In this document: positions 42,743-50,675 of the stretch, piece after piece
Position numbering within the stretch: the stretch's first letter is position 1
Layout: each line of letters starts with the position of its first letter
Assembly (NCBI GenBank): GCA_958427355.1
Contig: CAUACA010000006.1
Span: forward strand, 1 to 64,000
Source: an uncultured Collinsella sp.
Lineage (GTDB): Bacteria; Actinomycetota; Coriobacteriia; Coriobacteriales; Coriobacteriaceae
DNA: 64,000 nucleotides
Direction of reading: 5' to 3'
Notes under the pieces: generated by a model
The model's database searches: none
What the model was told of the DNA's origin: nothing
The model's input: the letters and a program-made list of their open reading frames with translations, nothing else
Translations under genes and position numbers: made by a program

Positions 42743-44446
42743 ATGAGCAATCCCTCGAACCGCGCTTCGATGCGCGGGCAACTCACGCTGCGCGGCGTCG
42801 TCATCGGCGTCCTTGGCTGCGTGATTATCACGGCAAGCTCGGCCTACACCGCCCTCAAGATGGGCGCTCTCCCCTGGCCGATCGTCTTCGCTGCCGTCAT
42901 TTCGCTGTTCTTCCTTAAGCTCATGGGCAATGCCAGCCTCAACGAGGCCAACGTCACCCACACCATCATGTCCGCGGGCGCCATGGTCGCCGGCGGCCTG
43001 GCGTTTACCATCCCGGGCGCCTGGATGCTGGGATATGCCGACCAGATCAGCTGGCTCGACATGTTTATCGTGGCACTCGCCGGCACCATCCTGGGCCTGC
43101 TGGCCACCGCGCTCATCCACCGTCACTTTATCGTGGACGCCGCGCTTGAGTTCCCCACCGGCAACGCCGCAGCTCAGACCCTGCGCGCAACCGAGGCCGG
43201 CGGCAAAACCGGCAAGCAGCTCTTTGGCTCCATGGCCATCGCCGGCATCTACAGCGTGCTGCGCGACGCTCTGGGCGTGGTGCCCAGCATGCTGTGCACG
43301 CTCAATATCCCCGGCGTGACCTTTGCCATCTACAACTCGCCCATGCTGCTCTCCGTCGGCTTCCTTGTGGGCTTCGCCCCCGTCGCGTTCTGGTTTGCCG
43401 GCGCGCTGCTGGGCAATTTTGGCATCATCGTCGGCGGCACCGCTGCCGGTCTGTTTGACGTTATGACCGCACAGGGCATTGTTAAGTCCCTGGGTATGGG
43501 CCTCATGATGGGCTTTGGCGTCGCCGTCGTCCTCAAGGACATCCTGCCGCAGGTCGCCGGTATCGTCCGCGGCCTCGCCGCCGACAGCTCCACCGACACC
43601 GACGAGCAGTCGCTCATCTCGGGCTCCCTTAAACTCGACGCCGGTATCATCGGCCTGGGCGCTGCCGCCATCGCCGTGATCATCGCCATCGTGCTCGACC
43701 TTGGCCCCGTCCCGGCCGTCATCGTCACGCTGTTCACCTTTGTCACCACCATCATGAGCGCGCAGAGCTGCGGCCAGACGGGCATCGACCCCATGGAGAT
43801 CTTCGGCCTCATCGTCATGCTCATCGTTGCCGCCTTCGCGCAGCTCGCTCAGGTCAAGCTGTTCTTTATCGCCGGCATCGTGGCCGTAGCGTGCGGCCTT
43901 GCGGGCGACGTCATGAACGACTTCAAGGCCGGCGCCGTGCTGGGCACCAACCCGCGTGCACAGTGGGTCGGCCAGGCCATCGGCGGCATCGTGGGCGCCC
44001 TGGTCGCTGCCGCCGTCATGGTCGCGCTCGTCACCGCCTATGGTCCGGACGCCTTCGGCCCCGACAAGAGCTTTGTGGCCGCGCAGGCAAGCGTGGTCGC
44101 CACCATGGTCTCGGGCATCCCGAGCGTGCCGTGGTTTGCGGGCGGTTTTATCGCCGGCATCGTCATGTACTGGCTCGGCATTCCGGCCATGATGATCGGT
44201 CTGGGCGTGTACCTGCCGTTCTACATGTCGCTCACGGCCTTCTTGGGCTCCTGCGTCAAGCTCGCCTACGACAAGTGGGCCGCACACCGCGACGCCACCG
44301 CTGGTCTTTCTGACGAGGAGAGGGCTGCCAAGGACGCCGCCTTCCAGGAACAGGGCCTGGTTGTCGCCAGCGGCCTGCTCGGCGGCGAGTCCATCGTCGG
44401 CGTTATCCTGGCGTTTGTCTCCGTGGGCTTAAGCCTGCTGGGCTAA
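42743..44446 (+). CDS. OPT family oligopeptide transporter
   Basis: Polytopic membrane protein (567 residues, roughly 14-16 hydrophobic segments) of the OPT family, which imports peptides or metal chelates with protons. Family features are the opening LTLRGVVIGVLGCVIITASSAYTALKMG, the LEFPTGNAAAQTLRA motif, and FMGD/VMNDFKAGAVLGTNPR-like text in the second half (AGDVMNDFKAGAVLG). Start ATG has AAAGGAG 8 bases upstream. It is monocistronic with a strong terminator. The substrate cannot be told from sequence. Confidence 0.9.
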   Translation: MSNPSNRASMRGQLTLRGVVIGVLGCVIITASSAYTALKMGALPWPIVFAAVISLFFLKLMGNASLNEANVTHTIMSAGAMVAGGLAFTIPGAWMLGYADQISWLDMFIVALAGTILGLLATALIHRHFIVDAALEFPTGNAAAQTLRATEAGGKTGKQLFGSMAIAGIYSVLRDALGVVPSMLCTLNIPGVTFAIYNSPMLLSVGFLVGFAPVAFWFAGALLGNFGIIVGGTAAGLFDVMTAQGIVKSLGMGLMMGFGVAVVLKDILPQVAGIVRGLAADSSTDTDEQSLISGSLKLDAGIIGLGAAAIAVIIAIVLDLGPVPAVIVTLFTFVTTIMSAQSCGQTGIDPMEIFGLIVMLIVAAFAQLAQVKLFFIAGIVAVACGLAGDVMNDFKAGAVLGTNPRAQWVGQAIGGIVGALVAAAVMVALVTAYGPDAFGPDKSFVAAQASVVATMVSGIPSVPWFAGGFIAGIVMYWLGIPAMMIGLGVYLPFYMSLTAFLGSCVKLAYDKWAAHRDATAGLSDEERAAKDAAFQEQGLVVASGLLGGESIVGVILAFVSVGLSLLG

Positions 44447-44488
44447 GCTGAGCAGCTGCTCGACAGCAACCATATTGCCTACGGCTTA

Positions 44489-44527
44489 CCCGGTCGGTAG
44501 CTTTTGCAACTGCCGACCGGGCTTTTT
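44489..44527 (+). terminator. Terminator of the OPT gene
   Basis: CCCGGTCGGTAG, loop, CTGCCGACCGGG then CTTTTT, about 40 bases after the stop. Confidence 0.88.
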
Positions 44528-44543
44528 GATATCGAAACAAAGA

Positions 44544-44580
44544 AAGGCCGGCGCGCTGCGTTTAACAGCGCGCCGGCCTT
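44544..44580. terminator. Terminator of the surface-protein gene (bidirectional)
   Basis: A 15-bp perfect stem aaggccggcgcgctg / cagcgcgccggcctt with T-rich flank on the minus strand (TTTCTTTG). Confidence 0.82.
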
Positions 44581-44646
44581 ATCGTTTGGCTAACGAGACG
44601 GTCCCGTTATGAATTGAAATTCGTTGCAGAAACTACGCTCGAAACG

Positions 44647-47600
44647 CTACATCTGCTTGCGACGACGATCGCTCAGCGTCACACCGGCGGCCACGAGGGT
44701 GATACCGCCGATGACGAACACCTCGCCCGCAAGAGCGGAATTGTCGCCAGTCTGGGCGAGCGCGGCCGACGTTGCCTTCTTCTTGGCGACAGGAGCCTTT
44801 GCAGCAGCCTGTGCAACCTGAGGCTTGGCCTGCGGCTCAGCCTTGGGATGATACTTGTCGTACTCGGCCTGCGCGGCAGCCAGGGCATCCTTGGCATCGC
44901 CAAGCTCGGCAAGCGCGGCGGCATAGGCGTCGTTGGCATCGGACAGCTTGGCATCGGCATCGCTCAAAGCAGCCTTGAGACCAGCGGCGGCATCGACGGC
45001 AGCCTTATAGCGAGCGTAGGCAGCGTTCAGCTTGACCAGCTTCTCGTTGCCCGTCGTGCCCGCGGCAAGGAATGCCTTGTGATCGACAGCCTCAAGATCG
45101 GCCTTGAGTGCCTCGTCGTTGGCAAGCTCTGCCTTGGCCTTGAAGATATCGAGGTTCGCATCGACGACGGCTTCGTTGGCGGCCTCGAGCTGCTTCTGGG
45201 CATCGGCGACACCGGCGACGGCAGCGTCATAGGCGGCCTTGGCGTCGTCGACCGCCTTCTGGGCACCGGCGAAGCGCTCGAAGGCCTTGTTTGCGGTGGC
45301 AAGCTCGTCCTCGGCGGCCTTGGCCTTCGCCTGTGCGTCGGACAGGGTCTGCGTCTTGGCGGCAACTGCCTGCTTGGCGCCCGAAAGAGCGGTCGCGGCG
45401 TGCACGTCTGCGGCCTGAGCCTTGTCAACGCCAGCCTGGGCAGTGTCGTCGGCCTTCTTGGCATCGTTAAGCGTGCCCTGCTTGTTCGCAAGATCCGTCT
45501 TGGCGGCATCGCACTTGGCGGCAAGGTCCTTGACCGAAGCAGTAGCGTTGTAATACGCCTCGTTGGCCTGATCGGACTTTACCTTGGCGGCGTCGCGGGC
45601 GCTGCGAGCCTTCGCCTTGTGAGCAGCGGCCTCGACTGCCTTCGTCTTGCTGTCAGCAAGCGTGGCGTTTGCCTTATCGAGAGCTGCCTGGGCAGTAGCG
45701 GCCTCGCCCTTGGCGGCATCGAGGTTCTGTTTGAGGGACTCGATGTCAATTCCGCCGAGTGCGTCCTTCGCGGCGTCGTATGCCGTCTTCGCGGCGGCGG
45801 TGCCGGACTTAGCCTTCTCGTACTCACCCTTGGCGGTGTTCACGTTCGTGTCGGCCGCGGTATAGGCGTCTTGTGCGTCTTTCTGATTATTGAGAGCAGC
45901 GAGATATGCCGTATCGGCCGTGCCCAGCGTCTTCTGCGCCTCGGCGAGCTTGCTCTGGAGCTCCTTGAGTTGCGCCTTCTGCGCCTGCGTGCCGCCAGCG
46001 TTATAGGCAGAATCGATGTAGTCGTTGACGAGCTTCTTGAACTCGGAAACAGTGAAATCAGCCTGAGTGTTATCAGCGCTGTAATCGAATATGGTTACCT
46101 CGGAATCGGTGTTCTTACCGCTACCGGTCGCGATGCCGATAGCCACCGTAGCGGAATCGATAATGTTGAGATAGTGCCCGCAGGCGTCTCCTCTTTGATT
46201 GCCATTCTTATCTTTTGTACCGTGGTACACATCGTAATAGTTTTGGTAGATATAGTACGAATCATAGCGATGAGCCATGAGATCTTTGCCGGCCTCGCTA
46301 TCCACACCGTACTTTTTAATCCAATTCTCGTAATTAACCTTCTCCTGAGTGTAGAGACCGGTGTAGGGCCAGCCCAGGGTATCCTCGGTCTCACCACCGG
46401 TATATGCACCGCCACCACCTGCGAGATTCTCAGCATTATCGAAGTAACAGTTCGAGTGATCCCAAATATTCGATGAATATGAGGCGTTGAGTGCAGCTGC
46501 TGCGGTCATGCGGAGGCTGACGCTGAGCGCCGACTGACCGTTCGCCTTGCGGAGGTTGTTCTGGGTGTCGAGATATGTCAGGGCGTTGCGCAGCTGTTCC
46601 AAGGAAAGCGGATTGGTGTCGCGAGACATGTCCTGATCGACGTAATCGTCATACCACTCGGCTTTGTCGTCAGCGCCGGTGAGTGTAGCCATTGCGTCCT
46701 TGGCGTTCGATTTCTGCATAGCCGTGAAATCGCTGCCGTTGCTGATGTAGGCCATAAAGCCGAGCATGCCCTTATTGATGACTTCCTGGTCAACGGTCAT
46801 GTTGGACTTGAGGTCGGCAATCTGCTGCTCAAGAGCCTCAACCTGGACATTAGCAGCGTCATAAGCCTTTTCCGCGGCGTTCGAAGCAGCGCAGGCTGCC
46901 TCCCACTCACTGCGCTTCTGCTTGCGAACTTCGACAAGCTTATCGTACGCGGTCTTCTTGTCGGCCTCGGTCTGCTGGGCCTGCTCGTATGCCGTCTTCG
47001 CGGCGTCACGCTTACTGGCCGCGTCCTTGTACTCCTTGTTTGCCGCATCGTATGCAGACTGGGCAGATGCTACAGCAGCGTTGGCGGCGTTGGCCTTCTC
47101 CTGCGCGGCAGCGACGGCAGCCTGGGCGGCCTGCAGATTTGTCTGTGCGGTGGCGTCGGCATCCGTCGCGGCATTGAGCTCCGCCTGCGCGGTCTTGAGC
47201 TCACCAGCAGCAGCTTTCTTGGCGGCCTCAAGCGCACTGAGGTCGACACCCGTACCCGAGACGGCAGCATCGAGCGCGGCCTGCGCCTGGTTGAACTTCT
47301 GCTGGGCGTTATCGCGCGCGGTGGTTGCGGCTGCGAGAGCAGCGGCAGTCTCCTGCTTCTTGGCCTGGGCAGTCGTCAAAGCTGCCTCGGTATTCTGCTT
47401 TTCCTGCTGGGCGCTGGCCTCGACAGCCTTGGCCTGGTCCAGATTGTCCTGTGCAGTAGTAACGGCCTTATTGGCGTCATCGAGCTTTGCCCGCGCGTCC
47501 TCGACGGCCTTCTTGGCGGCCTCGTACTCGTCCATACCCATGGCCTCGAGCTTGGCCTGGGCATCATCGAGGGCCTTCTTGGCCTCATCCTGCTTTGCCT

Positions 47601-48156
47601 TGGCGTCCTTGAGCGCCTGGGTCTTATCCTCGACACTCTTGTTGGCCTGTTCGAGCTGATCGTTCAGGTCGCCCAGCTTCTTCTGCTGCTGCTCGGTCTT
47701 TTCGACGGCTGCCTTAAGCTCGTCGATCTTCTCCTGAAGCGCGGCTACCTCGGCCTCGTTCTGCTCGGCGGCGTTATCGGTCACGGCCTGCGAGGCCTGA
47801 TTCTTTTGCTGCTGTGCCTGCTTTTGAGACTGGCCCGCCGCGTCGGCCTTCTTCTGGGCGGCATCGTAGGCGGCCTGAGCGTCCTTGAGCTGCTTTGCCG
47901 ACTCCTCGGCCAGCTGGGCAGCCGTCTTTACGACCGCTTGGTTACCGGCGGCAACGGTGTTCTCTACAGAACTACCCCCCCCCTGAACAGAATCGCCGTT
48001 ATCGGTTGACGGTGCGGCGATTGCCGCCAGCGGCGACATGAGCGGCTGAGCGATGAGGCCCGCCGTCAAAACGGTTGCGACGGCGCGGTTAGCAACGCCC
48101 TTGACGTTGACAGTCTTGGCCCGAGGCTCAAAGTGTTGTGGACTGTAGTTTGCCAT
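44647..48156 (-). CDS. Sortase-anchored coiled-coil surface protein with central CAP domain (SEC10/PgrA-like)
   Basis: 1,169-residue exported wall protein. In order: signal peptide with a hydrophobic core (AVATVLTAGLIAQPLMSPLAAIAA, residues 25-48), Gly/Ser-rich linker with a run of Gly at 59-61, Ala/Lys/Gln-rich coiled coil (about 75-480), a globular CAP/SCP-like domain (about 490-735; SNCYFDNAENLAGG, GDACGHYLNIID), a second coiled coil (about 750-1110), and the sorting signal LAQTG at about 1138 with hydrophobic helix and RRRKQM tail. This matches the SEC10/PgrA surface-exclusion layout. The CAP segment has lower GC than the coiled coils. The G9 tract near the start may allow phase variation. 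Confidence 0.9.
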   Translation of the reverse strand: MANYSPQHFEPRAKTVNVKGVANRAVATVLTAGLIAQPLMSPLAAIAAPSTDNGDSVQGGGSSVENTVAAGNQAVVKTAAQLAEESAKQLKDAQAAYDAAQKKADAAGQSQKQAQQQKNQASQAVTDNAAEQNEAEVAALQEKIDELKAAVEKTEQQQKKLGDLNDQLEQANKSVEDKTQALKDAKAKQDEAKKALDDAQAKLEAMGMDEYEAAKKAVEDARAKLDDANKAVTTAQDNLDQAKAVEASAQQEKQNTEAALTTAQAKKQETAAALAAATTARDNAQQKFNQAQAALDAAVSGTGVDLSALEAAKKAAAGELKTAQAELNAATDADATAQTNLQAAQAAVAAAQEKANAANAAVASAQSAYDAANKEYKDAASKRDAAKTAYEQAQQTEADKKTAYDKLVEVRKQKRSEWEAACAASNAAEKAYDAANVQVEALEQQIADLKSNMTVDQEVINKGMLGFMAYISNGSDFTAMQKSNAKDAMATLTGADDKAEWYDDYVDQDMSRDTNPLSLEQLRNALTYLDTQNNLRKANGQSALSVSLRMTAAAALNASYSSNIWDHSNCYFDNAENLAGGGGAYTGGETEDTLGWPYTGLYTQEKVNYENWIKKYGVDSEAGKDLMAHRYDSYYIYQNYYDVYHGTKDKNGNQRGDACGHYLNIIDSATVAIGIATGSGKNTDSEVTIFDYSADNTQADFTVSEFKKLVNDYIDSAYNAGGTQAQKAQLKELQSKLAEAQKTLGTADTAYLAALNNQKDAQDAYTAADTNVNTAKGEYEKAKSGTAAAKTAYDAAKDALGGIDIESLKQNLDAAKGEAATAQAALDKANATLADSKTKAVEAAAHKAKARSARDAAKVKSDQANEAYYNATASVKDLAAKCDAAKTDLANKQGTLNDAKKADDTAQAGVDKAQAADVHAATALSGAKQAVAAKTQTLSDAQAKAKAAEDELATANKAFERFAGAQKAVDDAKAAYDAAVAGVADAQKQLEAANEAVVDANLDIFKAKAELANDEALKADLEAVDHKAFLAAGTTGNEKLVKLNAAYARYKAAVDAAAGLKAALSDADAKLSDANDAYAAALAELGDAKDALAAAQAEYDKYHPKAEPQAKPQVAQAAAKAPVAKKKATSAALAQTGDNSALAGEVFVIGGITLVAAGVTLSDRRRKQM
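47975..47983 (-). repeat. Homopolymeric G9 tract in the surface-protein gene
   Basis: Nine consecutive C on the plus strand, G on the coding strand, spanning codons 58-61 (Gln-Gly-Gly-Gly). Addition or loss of one base would shift the frame just after the signal peptide and stop translation. This is the usual position for slipped-strand phase variation. Confidence 0.85.
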
Positions 48157-48463
48157 GGCTTTCTCCCTTTGACACGGATGTATCCATACGCCTCAAAATG
48201 TAGGAGCTGATTTTTGAATTCTGTTGCGCAACATTGGCGACCAGCGTATTTTTTGAAATTCACGCTCTCGTGCTTCACAGTTTCGTCACATTTGAAGGAG
48301 CTGGTGCATCATATTCTCGCGGGATGGAATTGAGCCTGTGATTTGCATTTGCTCCCGCGTCATCCGCCCTATCGGATTCCGCATCCAACAGACACCCCGC
48401 CCGCCACGGTGTAGAGTTAGGACAACGGGCGCGTTGCGCGGACCGCGCTGGAACGAGGTGGAC
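48157..48463. other. Divergent promoter region (surface protein / DUF389)
   Basis: No coding frame is supported. It contains the ribosome site of the surface protein (AAGGGAG), the palindromic box at 48222-48236 and the ribosome site GAGGTGG of the DUF389 gene. Clear -35/-10 pairs were not seen. Confidence 0.5.
48222..48236. promoter_or_regulatory. Palindromic box TGTTGCGCAACATTG (copy 2)
   Basis: Identical over 15 bases to 32026-32040. It lies 66 bases upstream of the surface-protein start. Weaker relatives are at 12727-12744 (gttacgcaacatatgtcc) and 50590-50606 (ttgcacaacatatgtcc). Confidence 0.45.
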
Positions 48464-49603
48464 ATGGAACTCGACAAACAACAGATCAAGCGACTACGCG
48501 AACGCCATCACCGGCGCCACGGCATCCGCCCTGCTCATAGCGAAGCCATGGAAAACATCACCCGCTTCCTCAAGCGCGCATTCAACATTCGCGAAGGTCG
48601 CGCGCCCTATCACGTAATCCGCAAGCGCTTTGTAAACGGGGCGCGCCTGACCGGCTCTCACCTGTGCATCCTCATCATCGCCATGCTCATCGCAAGCATC
48701 GGCCTCGATATCGATTCGGACATCGCCATCGTGGGCGCCATGCTCATCTGCCCGCTTATGGGATCGGTCCTTGCCATGGCATACGGCATCGCCACGCTCG
48801 ACCGCGAGATTACCGTCGAAGCCGTCGCCAGCCTTGCGCTGCAAATGGCCTTTTGCCTGGTCACGTCCACGCTGTACTTTAAGCTCTCGCCCCTTGGCAC
48901 CACCACGGCCGCCATCATCGACAACTCGACACCCACCGTCTGGGACCTTACCGTCGCACTCGCAGGCGGCTTTGCAGGTGGCCTGGGCAACTCGCGCGAC
49001 CAGGAACCCGCCACGCTCATCGCCGGCGTGGCCGTGGCAACCGCGCTCATGCCGCCCCTGTGCGCGGCGGGTTATGGCATTGCCATCGCGAGCGGGTCGC
49101 TGTTCCTCTCAGCCCTCTACGAGTTTGGCATCAACGTCGTCTTTATCGCGCTGGCGGCCGAAGCCGTATTGCTTCTTTTACGTGTACCGCTCAAGCGTGA
49201 TCTCAACGGCGACGGCATTGTGACCGCCGAGGAAAACGCCGAAGTCGACGAGCTGTCACGCAAAGTGCGCCGCCGCATCATCGTGGGAACGGCCATCTTT
49301 GCCATCCCCTGCATCGTTATGACGGCGGGGTCCATTGGCTCGGCGCAGACCGGCGTGCAGGACGGCTACGGTGTCACCGAAACTACGCGCGAACTTGCCG
49401 CGGTGCTGCCAGGCTTTAAGGATTACACCGTCGCCGTCGAGACCTCGGCTACCGAAGGGGACGAGGAGGGCATCGTCGAGCGCGAGATTGTCGCCCATGT
49501 GACGACAGGCGAGGTGCTCGGGGCGCACGACCGCCGCGTTGCCCGCAAGCTCATCGACCTCAACGTGCCTGAACTCGATCGCGTGGAGTTCGATGTCAAG
49601 TGA
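48464..49603 (+). CDS. DUF389 family membrane protein
   Basis: Membrane protein of unknown function, 379 residues. The DUF389 core with about six helices runs from residue 60 to 255 (IAMLIASIGLDIDSDIAIVGAM, LICPLMGSVLAMAYGIA, LTVALAGGFAGGLGNSRDQEP, GVAVATALMPPLCAAGYGIA). After it, residues about 247-258 form DLNGDGIVTAEE, a canonical EF-hand calcium loop with Asp1, Asn3, Asp5, Gly6 and Glu12. A last membrane helix and an exported-type C-terminal domain follow. The ATG at 48464 has GAGG five bases upstream; the longer open frame has no ribosome site. Confidence 0.87.
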   Translation: MELDKQQIKRLRERHHRRHGIRPAHSEAMENITRFLKRAFNIREGRAPYHVIRKRFVNGARLTGSHLCILIIAMLIASIGLDIDSDIAIVGAMLICPLMGSVLAMAYGIATLDREITVEAVASLALQMAFCLVTSTLYFKLSPLGTTTAAIIDNSTPTVWDLTVALAGGFAGGLGNSRDQEPATLIAGVAVATALMPPLCAAGYGIAIASGSLFLSALYEFGINVVFIALAAEAVLLLLRVPLKRDLNGDGIVTAEENAEVDELSRKVRRRIIVGTAIFAIPCIVMTAGSIGSAQTGVQDGYGVTETTRELAAVLPGFKDYTVAVETSATEGDEEGIVEREIVAHVTTGEVLGAHDRRVARKLIDLNVPELDRVEFDVK

Positions 49604-49678
49604 TGCCGGCGCGGGATGAATGCTCGCACGGACGCAAGTTACGACGAGACGCAGACGCGATACGGACACGAGCAAATG

Positions 49679-49717
49679 GCGGGGCGCAGTTCGCACCCGC
49701 GCCCCGCTCGCTTTTTT
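49679..49717 (+). terminator. Terminator of the DUF389 gene
   Basis: GCGGGGCGC, 11-base loop, GCGCCCCGC, then TCGCTTTTTT. Confidence 0.85.
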
Positions 49718-49728
49718 ATTGCCGTGAA

Positions 49729-50178
49729 TCAACTGTCCGAATCGACCTCGCCTGACTCCACCGTAAACGCCGGATCGGTGCTCACCAGATAAAATCGGGT
49801 CACCTTAGTATTTCTAATTAGGTAAATCTGTCCCTGATTGCGTCGGCGCGATATATACGCAACGTGAACCGTGCCGAATTCTTCGCCGTTTTCCTTCTTT
49901 AATATCAGGATGTTGGGGTCATCCGTACGCTTAAACTGCCCGTCAACGCAGCTGCCGTCTTTGTCGACCAGTTGCCACCGATGGTTATCCTCTTCAAGAA
50001 AGGCCAGGGTTTCCAGACTCGTCTTGTCATCCCGATAGTAACCGTCAATGGCAAACCCTTCGGAAGCGCATTCCTGCATATAAGACGTTTCTCGGCTTAT
50101 AGCAAACAGCCCTGTAGCGCCCAGGAGCACAGCCAGGCAGACCACTGCAAGGGTTATCGAAATAGCACGGCGACCCAT
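49729..50178 (-). CDS. Small membrane-anchored or exported protein, unrecognised
   Basis: 149 residues with an N-terminal hydrophobic helix (AISITLAVVCLAVLLGATGLFAI after MGRR), then a soluble mostly beta domain (WQLVDKDGSCVDGQFKRTDD, VHVAYISRRRNQGQIYLIR). No lipobox follows the helix, so it is probably a membrane-anchored or secreted protein. I do not recognise the family. The lower GC of the soluble part differs from neighbouring housekeeping genes and may mark transfer. Confidence 0.65.
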   Translation of the reverse strand: MGRRAISITLAVVCLAVLLGATGLFAISRETSYMQECASEGFAIDGYYRDDKTSLETLAFLEEDNHRWQLVDKDGSCVDGQFKRTDDPNILILKKENGEEFGTVHVAYISRRRNQGQIYLIRNTKVTRFYLVSTDPAFTVESGEVDSDS

Positions 50179-50248
50179 GTTAGCCCAACCGATAGTTGTT
50201 TAACGGAGCGCGAAACATACTTGGAACCTCCGATGTCAGAGGGAACGT

Positions 50249-50268
50249 CGCCAGCAGGCTGGCGACAA
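50249..50268. repeat. Perfect hairpin gtcgccagc-ag-gctggcgac
   Basis: A 9-bp perfect palindrome lies in the gap upstream of the 149-residue protein gene. No T-run follows; role unknown. Confidence 0.5.
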
Positions 50269-50368
50269 CTATATGTTTCTAACATCAAACCATATGGCTG
50301 CCACTCGCGGAGGGGGCATCGGCGAACGGCGTGTTTTCATACTCCATTGGCCAAACCTAAGCGCGGCC

Positions 50369-50595
50369 CTACAGCTCGTACTTGTACACGCGGTAGATGT
50401 ACTTCTCGGCTTCCATCTCGTAGGTGGCGATGGGTAGACCGTAGCGATCGTCTCGTCGTTTGGCAGATAGGTCACACTGTGCTGTCCCGCGTTGAGCGAA
50501 AAATCGCCCTGGGCTTTCAGCAGCTTGTCCTCAAAGCCCGAACCGGCCCAAAAATCGGGCGAGCCCACGGAAGGCTGTAGCAAGGTCATTTGCAC
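50369..50595 (-). pseudogene. Frameshifted gene remnant
   Basis: The first part (MQMTLLQPSVGSPDFWAG, then LLKAQGDFSLNAGQHSVTYL) reads well to about 50455. There the frame turns into low-complexity Ser/Arg/Pro, while another frame on the same strand gives GLPIATYEMEAEKYIYRVYK followed by YEL and a stop at 50369-50371. A one-base change at about 50440-50455 would restore a protein of about 75 residues. I do not recognise the family. It may also be a 3' fragment of a larger lost gene. Confidence 0.5.
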
Positions 50596-50614
50596 AACAT
50601 ATGTCCAGCAATAA

Positions 50615-50649
50615 GCGGGTGGTAGCCGATACGGCTACCACCCGCTTGC
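50615..50649 (-). terminator. Terminator-like hairpin after the dehydratase-activase gene
   Basis: A 15-bp perfect stem aagcgggtggtagcc / ggctaccacccgctt with a 5-base loop, about 27 bases beyond the stop. The T-run is weak (TTATTG). Confidence 0.7.
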
Positions 50650-50675
50650 CTCATATCTAGCCCTAAGCAGGCCAG

